Of a stretch of DNA of 32,561 nt, positions 1 through 7,997 are shown one piece after another. A program made the translations under genes and the position numbers. The DNA is from Granulosicoccus sp. GTDB lineage: Bacteria > Pseudomonadota > Gammaproteobacteria > Granulosicoccales > Granulosicoccaceae. Where the stretch lies: NCBI GenBank assembly GCA_023301795.1, contig JALZVU010000150.1:1-32561 (forward strand). Reading direction: 5' to 3'. Within the stretch, counting starts at the first letter, position 1, and each line of letters starts with the position of its first letter. The notes beneath the pieces are model-generated. The model was not told the DNA's origin. It saw only the letters and a program-made list of their open reading frames with translations, and ran no database searches.

Positions 1-177
1 GTGCTGCTTTTTCTGCAGCTGGTGGGGGGCCTGTAACGTGTCGTGCAGATGGCTGTCCGATTCGGTTGCGATACTGTCAGCGGGTGTAAAGTGCGTTACG
101 ACATGAACCGACGCAGCCACCTGGTTGAAAACCAAGGATAGCAATATCAATATGTTGAATAATATGCGCGTGTTCAT
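1..177 (-). CDS. Partial secreted protein, unknown function (5' end only)
   Basis: The minus strand is open from an ATG at 177 to the window edge, 59 codons without a stop. The translation starts MNTRILFNILILLSLVFNQ, a typical Sec signal peptide: one early Arg, a hydrophobic stretch at about residues 5-17, and a likely cleavage after VAA near residue 21. What follows is polar and His-rich, with six His in about 40 residues. I do not recognise the family; small metal-associated periplasmic proteins can look like this, but that is a guess. No clear Shine-Dalgarno sequence precedes the ATG, which lowers confidence. The rest of the gene lies outside the window. Confidence 0.45.
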   Translation of the reverse strand, partial: MNTRILFNILILLSLVFNQVAASVHVVTHFTPADSIATESDSHLHDTLQAPHQLQKKQH

Positions 178-293
178 CTACGTAGGGTAGCCATCGCAGG
201 CTGGAGATCGCCCGCATCGGTACGGTATCATATCGAGTGGCATCTGAACGGTTGAAAAACAGTAATCCGGAGCGCCAAAAGTGCGGACCCGCA

Positions 294-899
294 TCAGGTT
301 CCTAGTAGCAACCCTAGTCCCAGAAATAACATCATTATGCCCACGATGGCGTCCAGCACTGTCCACGCTATGGGTTTGATGAAGATTGGCTGCAGTAGAC
401 GAGCTCCATAGCCAAGAGAGAAAAAGAGCAGGAACGAGGCGGTGATAGCGCCTGAAGCAAACGCAATACTGTGATCGCTGTGCTGTGTGGAGGTAGATCC
501 CAGCAGCACTACGGTATCCAGGTAGACATGTGGGTTGAGCCATGTGAATGCGAGGCAGGTCACCAGCGCGCTACGCCACGACACCGCAGCCGTGTCGGCG
601 GCCTTCAGCGCATGTTGCGTTTTATAAGATGACCATAGGTTACGGACGCCGTAGCCGCAAAGAAATAGTGCGCCAGCAATGCGGAATACGGGTTCGATCC
701 ATGGAGCGCGCCCAACCAGCGTGCCAAAGCCTGCTACGCCTGCGCTAATCAGCAAGGCATCAGATACTGCACATGTCAGGCAGATGAGCAACACGTGTTC
801 GCCACGCAGGCCCTGCCTCAATACAAAGGCATTCTGTGCGCCGATGGCGAGAATCAGGCCAAAACCTATGCCCAGGCCAGTAAGGTAGGATGCAGTCAT
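294..899 (-). CDS. LysE/ArgO-family amino-acid exporter
   Basis: A 201-residue, very hydrophobic inner-membrane protein with the LysE/ArgO pattern. The N-terminus carries the family motif AIGAQNAFVLRQG (about residues 19-31), followed by a transmembrane segment with TCAVSDALLI, and later the conserved TWLNPHVYLD. Five or six membrane spans fit the length, which is normal for the family. Members export basic amino acids such as lysine or arginine by proton antiport; the exact substrate cannot be read from sequence. Its ATG overlaps the stop of the upstream EEP hydrolase gene by 4 bases, so the two are probably translationally coupled. A LysR regulator lies upstream on the same strand, which is suggestive because LysE-type exporters are often under LysR control. 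Confidence 0.9.
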   Translation of the reverse strand: MTASYLTGLGIGFGLILAIGAQNAFVLRQGLRGEHVLLICLTCAVSDALLISAGVAGFGTLVGRAPWIEPVFRIAGALFLCGYGVRNLWSSYKTQHALKAADTAAVSWRSALVTCLAFTWLNPHVYLDTVVLLGSTSTQHSDHSIAFASGAITASFLLFFSLGYGARLLQPIFIKPIAWTVLDAIVGIMMLFLGLGLLLGT

Positions 900-1723
900 T
901 CTAACGTCATAACCAGTGGCTGGTGGTCAGATGCTGCTGTTTCAGTATCGACATTAATGGTTTTAACGTTGCCGCTTAACGTTGTGGAGGCGAAGAAAAA
1001 ATCGCGACAATGTGGTCCTTCCTGCCATTGCTTGTGATCATAGATTCCGCAGGTGGGCAGGTGGGGCTTTGCAGGATGCAACAGGCGCCAACAATCGACA
1101 AGTGGATTTGTATCGCCGTTGGCAGTGCCTGATAGTAATGCATAGTCTGGTGAGTCCACATTCATGTTGAAGTCTCCACAGTAAATGCTGTCGGCGGATT
1201 CTGCGATGGATGCGAACTGTGCCTCACCACCCTGTGGTGAAGGATTTTTTTGGCGTTGCTGAGACTCGGTGTGGTGAGCTGAAAGGTAGGCGATCTGTGC
1301 GCTTCGTTGTTTTTCAGCAAAGTAATCCAGATGGGTGGTTACGACGCGCAACGGATTGTCATTGTGGTTTATGAGTATCTCAATAGCTTGGCGTGGCATG
1401 TGTTTCGCTGATGGTTCTGCCGGTTGTGGCAGCTTGTGCATGGTGATGGCTAACAGTGGCAGGCGGCACAATATCAGATTACCAAACTGCAGCCTGCCGT
1501 GAGTATCCAGCCGGTCCACGGCTGCACCAAAAACAGGCGTGTGTTCAGGAAAGTGCATGCCAAGCTGCGATGCCTGATCATCCTCAGAGGTTGTCAGTAC
1601 TTCTTGCAGGCAGATAACGTCAGCATCGGATAGGCGCTTTATGTCACTGGCAATACGCTCAATGCTAGTTATCTCGTCAACGCCTTTGGCAGCTTGAATA
1701 TTCCAGCTCAGGATATTGATCAT
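896..1723 (-). CDS. Endonuclease/exonuclease/phosphatase (EEP) family hydrolase
   Basis: A 275-residue protein with the EEP fold signature motifs in order: ILSWNIQ at the N-terminus (Asn 8), a metal-binding Glu in CLQEV (Glu 41), VTTHLDYF in the middle, CGDFNMN (Asp and Asn), and SDHQPLVM near the C-terminus with the paired Asp-His. These are the catalytic metal and base residues of the DNase I/exonuclease III/sphingomyelinase superfamily. There is no signal peptide, so a cytoplasmic enzyme is likely. The substrate is unknown: the superfamily cuts DNA, RNA, phosphoinositides or sphingomyelin. The gene begins 25 bases after the LysR gene and overlaps the exporter gene downstream, suggesting a three-gene transcript. 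Confidence 0.85.
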   Translation of the reverse strand: MINILSWNIQAAKGVDEITSIERIASDIKRLSDADVICLQEVLTTSEDDQASQLGMHFPEHTPVFGAAVDRLDTHGRLQFGNLILCRLPLLAITMHKLPQPAEPSAKHMPRQAIEILINHNDNPLRVVTTHLDYFAEKQRSAQIAYLSAHHTESQQRQKNPSPQGGEAQFASIAESADSIYCGDFNMNVDSPDYALLSGTANGDTNPLVDCWRLLHPAKPHLPTCGIYDHKQWQEGPHCRDFFFASTTLSGNVKTINVDTETAASDHQPLVMTLE

Positions 1724-1748
1724 GATGTGTCAACGTTTGTGTATGTTA

Positions 1749-2579
1749 TTAATGCTTAGTATGCAGTGCTTTGGCAATTTTATATATTCTGTTAATAACG
1801 GTGCGCACATCAGGCCGATGCCTGTCGTCTTGATGAACTACTAACCATTGGTCATGTGATAGGGCTTTTATAAGAGGTGTCACCCGTACCAGATTGTCTT
1901 GTGTATCACCTACAAACGTTGGTAATACAATACGGCCAACACCTGTCAGGGCAAGGTCCATGGCATTGGTGGGTGAAGTGACTTCCACAGGTGCGCGGGC
2001 AAACGCTTGATTTCTTAGCCACTCTGATGAAGGTGTGTTGCCAGACACATGAATCCAGTCAAGAACTCGTTCATCTGTAGCATAGCTGGCAAACTTCACT
2101 CTACCGATCTTGCGGGTTGCAAGCCTTGGGTCTTCTGGTCTCTGGTTACGTATGCCGATAATAGTCTCACGGTGTGTGATATCAAGGCGTTGTTCGGAGG
2201 AGATGAAACGCAAGCGAATGGGCTCGTCGTTTTTTACAATCTCAGGTAAATGTTTGCACAAAACTTGTGTCATCCAGCTGCCTGCTGAGAGTTTTATAAC
2301 TTTGCCGCCACTACCGTTCAAGGCGCTATCGTAAGGCAGTATTATCGCTTCGACGTTTGTTACGCTCTCTAGCAGCTGGTGACCCTCATCCGTAAGTTCG
2401 TACCCGTGAGAGTGGCGAATAAATAGTTCCAGGCCGGTGCTTTGTTCCAGAGCCAGTATTCTGCGCCCTAGGGTTGCAGCACTTTTACCTGTGCTCTGTC
2501 CCGCTGCTGCAAGTCCACCTGCTCGAGCCACACTGAGGAACAGTTGTAAATCTTGCCAGTTGAGTGTTGTTTCATTCAT
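1749..2579 (-). CDS. LysR-family transcriptional regulator
   Basis: A DNA-binding regulator of 276 residues from the chosen ATG at 2579, which gives the usual start MNETTLNWQDLQLF directly before the helix-turn-helix (about residues 8-66, with AAAGQSTGKSAATLGRRI). An in-frame ATG at 2630 would add 17 residues not expected in the family. The rest is a divergent LysR effector-binding domain, including the typical ALTGVGRIVLPTF near residue 215. It is on the same strand as the EEP hydrolase and LysE-type exporter and divergent from the aldo/keto reductase, so either could be its target. The effector cannot be predicted. Start choice is moderately sure; the family is certain. Confidence 0.88.
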   Translation of the reverse strand: MNETTLNWQDLQLFLSVARAGGLAAAGQSTGKSAATLGRRILALEQSTGLELFIRHSHGYELTDEGHQLLESVTNVEAIILPYDSALNGSGGKVIKLSAGSWMTQVLCKHLPEIVKNDEPIRLRFISSEQRLDITHRETIIGIRNQRPEDPRLATRKIGRVKFASYATDERVLDWIHVSGNTPSSEWLRNQAFARAPVEVTSPTNAMDLALTGVGRIVLPTFVGDTQDNLVRVTPLIKALSHDQWLVVHQDDRHRPDVRTVINRIYKIAKALHTKH

Positions 2580-2734
2580 GAAACGATAATTGCATAAATA
2601 GTGGTTCCAACTCAAGCCCTCAAACAGCATAGTGGTGTCGGGCCTTTCATGTTCTTCACGTGTTTTTTGTGAATTGTTGATCTAGCGAATACTGACATGT
2701 GCCTAAGCCATTCTCAACGTATGAAACGGAACAC

Positions 2735-3721
2735 ATGAAATTTCCTGAAAAGAACATAGAGCGCATCGGTATGGGTTGCTGGGCCATCGGAGGCCCTTTC
2801 ACTGCGGGCGTAGAGTCCTGGGGTTATGGAGATGCCAATGACGAGCAATCTGAAAAGACGATACATGCAGCGCTGGATGCTGGCATTCAACTATTTGACA
2901 CAGCGCCGGCGTATGGTGCGGGTCATTCTGAGCGACTGTTGGGGCGTGCGTTGAAACGCCGTCAGGATGCTGTGTTAGTGACAAAGCTTGGATTGTGTAT
3001 CAACGAGGGCACGCGAGAAATTCTGGGTGAAGAAACTGAACCTGAATGTGTCGCTACCGCTATTGAGAATAGCCTTGAACGTCTTCAGCGAGAACACATT
3101 GATGTGATGTTGCTGCATCTGAATACGCTGAGCGTTGAAAAGGCTGAAGGTATTTTTATGGAGCTGGAAAAAGCGGTTAAGGCTGGCAAAGTGGGTTCGT
3201 ATGGATGGAGCACAGATTTCCCAGATAATATTGCACAGACTGCGCATGGAGAATCTTACGAAGTGGTGGAGCATGGTATGAATATTTTTATGGATGTGCC
3301 CACTATTCAGAGCACAGTTCGGGAGCATAAACTGACTGCTTTGATTCGATCACCGCTTGCCATGGGTGTGCTTTCTGGCAAGTATGGCCCCGATAGTGTG
3401 CAACCGGAAAACGATATCCGGTCAACCGATGCTCAATGGATGGAATATTTCGATAAAGGGCGTCCGTCGGCGCAATATCTTACTAACTTGAATATCCTGC
3501 GCGAGTTGTTGCAGAGCGATGGTCGTACTCTGGCGCAGGGTGCTCTCTGCTGGTTGTTGGCCAAGGAGTCGTTCAATACTCCCGTGCCCGGCGCCCGCAC
3601 ACCTGATCAAGCGATCGAGAACGCCGGTGCCATACAGTTTGGACCTTTATCAGAAGCCGTGATGCAGGAGATCGAAACCCTGGTGCTACGTGCTCCTGAA
3701 GGTGAGCCGCGAGAGCGTTAG
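2735..3721 (+). CDS. Aldo/keto reductase
   Basis: An NADPH-dependent oxidoreductase of 328 residues. The AKR signature is plain: FDTAPAYGAGHSERLLG gives catalytic Asp 55 and Tyr 60, VTKLGL gives Lys 84, and MLLHLN supplies the fourth residue region. RSPLAMGVLSGKY and PVPGARTPDQ are the later cofactor-binding motifs of the YajO/PdxI-like group. I chose the ATG at 2735 because the family usually starts just before this point; an in-frame GTG at 2699 would add 12 residues. The 3' end overlaps the convergent glutathione S-transferase gene by 4 bases, so the two stop codons interleave. Substrate unknown. Confidence 0.92.
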   Translation: MKFPEKNIERIGMGCWAIGGPFTAGVESWGYGDANDEQSEKTIHAALDAGIQLFDTAPAYGAGHSERLLGRALKRRQDAVLVTKLGLCINEGTREILGEETEPECVATAIENSLERLQREHIDVMLLHLNTLSVEKAEGIFMELEKAVKAGKVGSYGWSTDFPDNIAQTAHGESYEVVEHGMNIFMDVPTIQSTVREHKLTALIRSPLAMGVLSGKYGPDSVQPENDIRSTDAQWMEYFDKGRPSAQYLTNLNILRELLQSDGRTLAQGALCWLLAKESFNTPVPGARTPDQAIENAGAIQFGPLSEAVMQEIETLVLRAPEGEPRER

Positions 3722-4344
3722 GATACGGGTGCAGTCGGCAGCGTGGATTGGAAGGATTCACGCTGTTCAAAAGGTGCAAACCATTCGGCCAAGGCAGTGT
3801 GGTTTTCGCGCCAGCCGCAATCAGCTGCCCGAAAATCCAGATAGCCCAATGCGCAACCTAATGTAATTTGTGCAAGGTCTGCCTGCGTTGTTTGCCATTG
3901 ATCAGTGTTTGCGTTGAACCATGTAAGTGCACGGTCTATCTTGCTCCACTGATCAGTAATCCAGACATCCCATTGGTGTGCCTCAGGCCGTAAAAATGTC
4001 TCGTAGCGAATGATGACAGCAGCCTCACAGATGCCATGAGCGAGGGCATGATGGGTAAGCACCTTGTAGCGTTCGATACCGCTATTGGGCAGTATTTTTG
4101 TGCCGGCGCTCAAGCTGTCGAGGTATTCGCAGATAATCGTCGAATCGTAGAGTGTTTCGCCAGTGTCAGTTTCCAGCGCGGGTATCTTGCCGAGTGGGTT
4201 TTGTGCTTTGGCATAGTCGAGATTCGGTTTGCCAGGCTGCACCGATGTAGCCTGCAGCTCTACCTCGCTCATCATGCCAAGTTCAATAACTGACGCATGG
4301 ACTTTACGGGCAAACGGTGACGGCGGTGAGTAGAATAATTTCAT
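3718..4344 (-). CDS. Glutathione S-transferase
   Basis: A cytosolic GST of 208 residues. The N-terminal thioredoxin-like domain begins MKLFYSPPSPFARKV, with the Ser-Pro-Phe-x-Arg-Lys pattern of bacterial GSTs, and has the cis-proline region (GKIPALETD) and the Asp-Ser pair that binds the glutathione gamma-glutamyl group in LYDSTIICEYLD. An all-helical C-terminal domain follows. I start it at the ATG at 4344; an upstream in-frame ATG at 4422 would run through the repeat element and is unlikely. It conjugates or reduces small electrophiles with glutathione; the substrate is unknown. With the nearby hydroquinone reductase and MsrA it forms a loose oxidative-stress neighbourhood. Confidence 0.9.
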   Translation of the reverse strand: MKLFYSPPSPFARKVHASVIELGMMSEVELQATSVQPGKPNLDYAKAQNPLGKIPALETDTGETLYDSTIICEYLDSLSAGTKILPNSGIERYKVLTHHALAHGICEAAVIIRYETFLRPEAHQWDVWITDQWSKIDRALTWFNANTDQWQTTQADLAQITLGCALGYLDFRAADCGWRENHTALAEWFAPFEQRESFQSTLPTAPVS

Positions 4345-4699
4345 GGGGCAGTTCCGAGAAAAATTTAGTATCCAGACGAATGGCACTGACTTAAGCGAAA
4401 ACTCGCCAATTGTCATTCCCACGTAGGTGGGAATCTATGTGTATCGTGACATTGATTCCCGCATGCGCGGGGATGGCAGGCTTAAGTAAGTGCCATTCGC
4501 ATCCAGACTACAGGTTACGCCGAACTTAACCAGCTTCCAGTGCTTTATCAATTTTCGTAAGTTCGTCAGATAAATAGGTCGGGAATGGCCGCGCAGTTGT
4601 TTAATGAGTAAGGGTTCTCACATGCAGGTATCTTGTACAGAACCAAGTGGGCGTTCGATAGTCCCACCCCGTAACCAGCTAATCAAGGGCGCGACCACC
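4345..4699. other. Intergenic region between GST and msrA
   Basis: These 355 bases lie between two divergently transcribed genes. The first half is occupied by the MITE-like element at 4370-4508. The remainder (4509-4699) should hold the msrA promoter and leader; I see an AT-rich stretch around 4550-4575 but no convincing paired promoter boxes, and no RNA gene. Confidence 0.5.
4370..4508. mobile_element. MITE-like element with 19-bp inverted ends and two dRS3-like palindromes
   Basis: Inverted ends at 4378-4396 (GAATGGCACTGACTTAAGC) and 4480-4498 match at 18 of 19 positions. Between them lie two hairpins of the form ATTCCC-N8-GGGAAT: a perfect one at 4415-4434 and one with a single change at 4455-4474, exactly 40 bases apart. 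The 8-base direct repeat ATCCAGAC flanks the element at 4370-4377 and 4501-4508 and looks like a target-site duplication. ATTCCC-N8-GGGAAT is the pattern of the Neisseria dRS3 repeat. The element has no coding capacity, so it would need a transposase from elsewhere in the genome. Confidence 0.7.
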
Positions 4700-5326
4700 A
4701 TGCATCAATTACCGACACACCGATTTAGAAAGGCCGTTAGGCGCTTCGCCATTTGTTTGACGGTGGCGAGTACCTGTGTACTCTCAGCACCCGCTTTCGC
4801 AGCCACAGCGGTGTTTGCTGGTGGCTGCTTCTGGTGCGTGGAGAAAGATTTTGAGAAGCTGGAAGGCGTCTCTGAGGCGGTTTCCGGATTCACCGGGGGG
4901 ACGGCGGCAGACCCGACTTACAGCGGTGATCACACTGGGCACTACGAGGCAGTAGAAATCACCTACGATCCAGAGGTTGTGAGCTATGAGCAACTGCTCC
5001 AGCACTTTTGGGTTAATCACGATCCCTTTGATGCGCGTGGACAGTTTTGTGACAAAGGGCCAAGCTACCTGAGTGCAATTTTTGTTGAAACTGACGAGCA
5101 ACGTGCACTCGCTGAAAAGTCATTTCAAGAAACTGTAGAACGTTTTCCTGACCAAAAGGTTGTAACCCCTATACTGCCATTATCGACGTTCTATCCCATT
5201 AAAGGGGCTGAGAGTTTCCATCAGGATTTCTACAAAAAAAGCCCTGTCAGGTACAACGGCTATCGTTTTGCCTGTGGGCGAGATCGTCGTTTGAATCAGA
5301 TTTGGGGTGATGACGCCACGGTATAA
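4700..5326 (+). CDS. msrA: Peptide-methionine (S)-S-oxide reductase MsrA, exported form
   Basis: A 208-residue enzyme that reduces the S epimer of methionine sulfoxide in proteins. The catalytic motif GCFWC is at residues 42-46 (Cys 43 attacks the sulfoxide), followed by GVSEAVSGFTGG and the family's HYEAVEITYDP and HPDPFD-like NHDPFDARGQFCDKG. Residues 1-34 form a Sec signal peptide (two Arg, hydrophobic stretch, cleavage after PAFA), so it should act in the periplasm, unlike the usual cytoplasmic MsrA. I chose the ATG at 4700, preceded by AAGGGC; an in-frame ATG at 4604 would bury the signal peptide. No msrB is nearby. Confidence 0.93.
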   Translation: MHQLPTHRFRKAVRRFAICLTVASTCVLSAPAFAATAVFAGGCFWCVEKDFEKLEGVSEAVSGFTGGTAADPTYSGDHTGHYEAVEITYDPEVVSYEQLLQHFWVNHDPFDARGQFCDKGPSYLSAIFVETDEQRALAEKSFQETVERFPDQKVVTPILPLSTFYPIKGAESFHQDFYKKSPVRYNGYRFACGRDRRLNQIWGDDATV

Positions 5327-5372
5327 ATTTCTAACTAAGCTACTAGGCCAATGGTCGTTGAATAGGCCTTAC

Positions 5373-5421
5373 ACCTGCTACCGCAATCAACCAAGCTGAG
5401 CTCTTGTATGCGGTAGCAGGT
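5373..5421 (-). repeat. 13-bp inverted repeat spanning the yqjG stop codon
   Basis: ACCTGCTACCGCA at 5373-5385 and its exact reverse complement at 5409-5421 enclose 23 bases that contain the stop codon of the minus-strand gene. The transcript could form a long stem just past the end of the gene. There is no T-rich tail, so a classical intrinsic terminator is doubtful; it may stabilise the mRNA 3' end or act as a bidirectional structure between two convergent genes. Confidence 0.6.
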
Positions 5422-6367
5422 AATCGATCTCAGGGCCTACCGGTACAATGCGAGACGGATTGATCGTTTCATGGCTAGCGTAGTAGTGTTTTTTAATGTG
5501 GTCCATGTTAACGGTATCCGCTACACCCGGTTGCTGATACAAATCGCGTGTATAGCCAAATAGATGCTCGTAGTCTGCAATGCGGCGAATGTTGCATTTG
5601 AAATGCCCAACATAGACTGGATCAAAACGCACCAGTGTTGTAAACAAACGCCAATCTGCCTCGGTTATTGTATTGCCAGTCAAATACCGTTGAGTTGACA
5701 AGCGTTCTTCCAGATAATCAAGGGTGTCGAACAAAGGGCCAACTGCCTCTTCATAAGCTTCCTTCGACGTTGCAAATCCAGCCTTGTAAACACCGTTGTT
5801 TACGGTGTCGTAGATTCTTTCGTTTATTGTGTCAATCTCTGCGCGCAGATGCTCAGGGTAATAGTCACCCGCGGCTGCGCCGATACCATCAAATGCGGTG
5901 TTAAACATTCTGATGATTTCGGAAGATTCATTGGTGACAATGGTATTGGTGTGTTTGTCCCACAACACAGGAACCGTTACACGCCCAGAATAGTCAGACA
6001 TTGCCGAGGTGTATACCTGGTGCATGAATTCGGCGTGATTTTGCGTATCTGCGATAACGCCTTCATCAGGCTGAAATGTCCATCCTTTGTCGGCCATATA
6101 CCAGTGTACAACCGATATTGAAATCATAGCCTCCAAGCCCTTGAGGGCCCGAAATATCATGGTGCGGTGTGCCCAGGGGCAGGCGAGCGATACGTACAAG
6201 TGATATCTGTCAGCTTGCGCTTTAAATCCGCTGTCACCGCTGGGCCCTGCTGCGCCGTCAGGTGTTATCCAACTTCTGAACTGGGGTGCCTTACGAACGA
6301 ATCGGCCACCAGAGGATTTTGTGTCGTACCACTGGTCGACCCATTTACCGTCTTGTAAAAGTCCCAT
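5387..6367 (-). CDS. yqjG: Glutathionyl-hydroquinone reductase (YqjG/ECM4 family)
   Basis: A 326-residue member of the Xi-class GST family, which uses glutathione to reduce glutathionyl-hydroquinones to hydroquinones. Diagnostic features are the long N-terminal segment with GRFVRKAPQFRSWI, the active-site motif ACPWAHRT with nucleophilic Cys 63, and the later TLVRFDPVYVGHFKCN and GYTRDLYQQPGV motifs. Length matches the family. It is cytoplasmic. It lies 34 bases downstream of plsY on the same strand and may share its transcript, though the functions are unrelated. Its stop codon sits in the loop of a 13-bp inverted repeat. Confidence 0.93.
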   Translation of the reverse strand: MGLLQDGKWVDQWYDTKSSGGRFVRKAPQFRSWITPDGAAGPSGDSGFKAQADRYHLYVSLACPWAHRTMIFRALKGLEAMISISVVHWYMADKGWTFQPDEGVIADTQNHAEFMHQVYTSAMSDYSGRVTVPVLWDKHTNTIVTNESSEIIRMFNTAFDGIGAAAGDYYPEHLRAEIDTINERIYDTVNNGVYKAGFATSKEAYEEAVGPLFDTLDYLEERLSTQRYLTGNTITEADWRLFTTLVRFDPVYVGHFKCNIRRIADYEHLFGYTRDLYQQPGVADTVNMDHIKKHYYASHETINPSRIVPVGPEIDYLLPHTRAQLG

Positions 6368-6401
6368 TCAATATTCTCTAGTTGCAATGACTGGCAATTT
6401 T

Positions 6402-7016
6402 CTATTTCTTTCCAATGACAGGCTCAGTGCCATCAAGCAGGCGGCTGATGTTTCCACGATGGGTATAGAAAAGGAAAACAGCTATGATGACAAAACCTGC
6501 AGCCAAGGCTTGCTGAGCATCGAACAGCAAATAGAGTGGGACCAGTACGAACGTTGCCAGTGCGGATAAAGATGAGCGTTTGAACGTCAAGCTTATGGCT
6601 AGCCAGGTTATCAGTGCGAGAGCGCCTACCGATAAACTGACCCCGAGTAATGCGCCTAACGCGGTAGCGACACCTTTTCCACCTTCAAATTGAAAAAACA
6701 CAGGATACAAATGTCCGATGAAAGCGGCCAGAGCAGCCAGGGCAATTGTGGGTGGGTGCGATGTCACCATTGAGGCGATGAGGACAGGCAGAAAACCTTT
6801 CAGTCCGTCACCGAGTAACGTTAATGCGGCCGGCAGTTTCCCACCCACCCTCAGAACGTTGGTGGCCCCGGGATTGCCAGAGCCTGCAGTTCTTGGGTCC
6901 TGCAGTCCCATGGCGCGGCAAACAAGGATCGCAGCGGAAACGGACCCGGCGAGATAAGCCAGTATGCTAATAATCAGGGCGGGTAGGGCAAGTTCGGCAC
7001 TAAACACGTAATTCAC
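6402..7016 (-). CDS. plsY: Acyl-phosphate:glycerol-3-phosphate acyltransferase PlsY
   Basis: An inner-membrane enzyme of 204 residues that transfers the acyl group from acyl phosphate to glycerol 3-phosphate, the first step of phospholipid synthesis. All three conserved PlsY motifs are visible: GSGNPGATNVLR (residues 45-56), the LLGDGLKG segment, and HLYPVFFQFEGGKGVATALG. Several membrane spans are evident and the length is normal. It is divergent from the BioC-like gene across only 42 bases, so the two promoters must be packed together. The yqjG gene follows on the same strand. No plsX is in the window. Confidence 0.96.
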   Translation of the reverse strand: MNYVFSAELALPALIISILAYLAGSVSAAILVCRAMGLQDPRTAGSGNPGATNVLRVGGKLPAALTLLGDGLKGFLPVLIASMVTSHPPTIALAALAAFIGHLYPVFFQFEGGKGVATALGALLGVSLSVGALALITWLAISLTFKRSSLSALATFVLVPLYLLFDAQQALAAGFVIIAVFLFYTHRGNISRLLDGTEPVIGKK

Positions 7017-7058
7017 TCTTCCATCAATAGGTGTAAGGACTATAGACTAGCGCGGCTT

Positions 7059-7964
7059 ATGAGTACTCTTATACAACCTGCACCAATTAGCGCTGTCAGA
7101 CGACAGTTTATTAAATCAAACGACACGTTTGGTTTGCACGCGGCTGTTTTTGAAACTATCAGTGATCGGCTTTTGAGTCGACTGGAGCTTTTAGCGATAA
7201 AGCCTACACGTGTTCTGGATCTGGGATGCCGCACGGGCTATCAGCTGGAGGCACTGGCGCAACGCTATCCTGAAGCCAGCATAGTAGGCGCGGACCCTGC
7301 GCCCGGTCGTCCAGCGAAGTTGCAGGGAAATTGGCCCAAATGGTTAAGGCGGACCCGTCCTGAAAGCCCTGCGCGTATCGCTTGTGATCCGCACAGTTTG
7401 CCGTTTGCAGATGGCAGTTTTGATCTTGTCGTGTCGAATCTCCTATTACCGTGGTGCCATTCGCCGCATCAAGTGTTCAGTGAGGCTGCCAGAGTTCTGG
7501 GCAAAGGCGGTGTCATTATGTTCACGAGTGCAGGCCCGGACACGCTTATTGAGTACAGAAAGGCGTGGACCACAATCGATGCGCACCTGCACGGTTTCGG
7601 GCTGCTAGATATGCATGATGTGGGTGACACTATGATGGCGGCAGGTTTCGCCGCGCCAGTGCTCGATCGAGACAATCTTGTAGTGGACTATCCAGACATC
7701 GAAGCATTGCAGCTTGAGTTGCGCAGCTTGGGTGCAGGTAACCTGGCAACGGGCAGGCGCAAAGGACTAATGGCCAAAGAGGTTAATAGTCGCCTGAATT
7801 CAGCTGTGCCAAGCTCATCCCGATTTCCTGTAACACTTGAGCTTGTTCAAGGGCATGGATGGAAGGGGGAGCTTAAATCGTCGGGCGATACATCTGGTGA
7901 TTTCACAATATCGGTCGATAGTTTGCGTGGATCCTGGAGCCAGAAGATGGGGCGAAGGCGTTAG
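7059..7964 (+). CDS. BioC-like SAM-dependent methyltransferase
   Basis: A 301-residue class I methyltransferase. The SAM-binding motif is VLDLGCRTG (residues 52-60), the acidic residue after strand 2 is in VGADPAP, and LPFADGSFDLVVSNLLLPW followed by ARVLGKGG are the later core motifs. MFTSAGPDTLIEYRKAW closely resembles BioC, which methylates malonyl-ACP to start biotin synthesis, and also the related NDUFAF5 proteins. No other biotin genes are in the window, so the exact role is not settled. The C-terminal tail HGWKG resembles the end of longer BioC proteins. It is divergent from plsY. Confidence 0.75.
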   Translation: MSTLIQPAPISAVRRQFIKSNDTFGLHAAVFETISDRLLSRLELLAIKPTRVLDLGCRTGYQLEALAQRYPEASIVGADPAPGRPAKLQGNWPKWLRRTRPESPARIACDPHSLPFADGSFDLVVSNLLLPWCHSPHQVFSEAARVLGKGGVIMFTSAGPDTLIEYRKAWTTIDAHLHGFGLLDMHDVGDTMMAAGFAAPVLDRDNLVVDYPDIEALQLELRSLGAGNLATGRRKGLMAKEVNSRLNSAVPSSSRFPVTLELVQGHGWKGELKSSGDTSGDFTISVDSLRGSWSQKMGRRR

Positions 7965-7997
7965 CCTCAGAGGTGCTCCGCCACTTCGTATATGGTT

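Noticed and set aside
4524-4552. RpoE-like promoter upstream of msrA (GAACTT followed by TTTAT)
   Set aside because: The -10 element is too far from TCTGA or TCAAA, and the spacing is only approximate.
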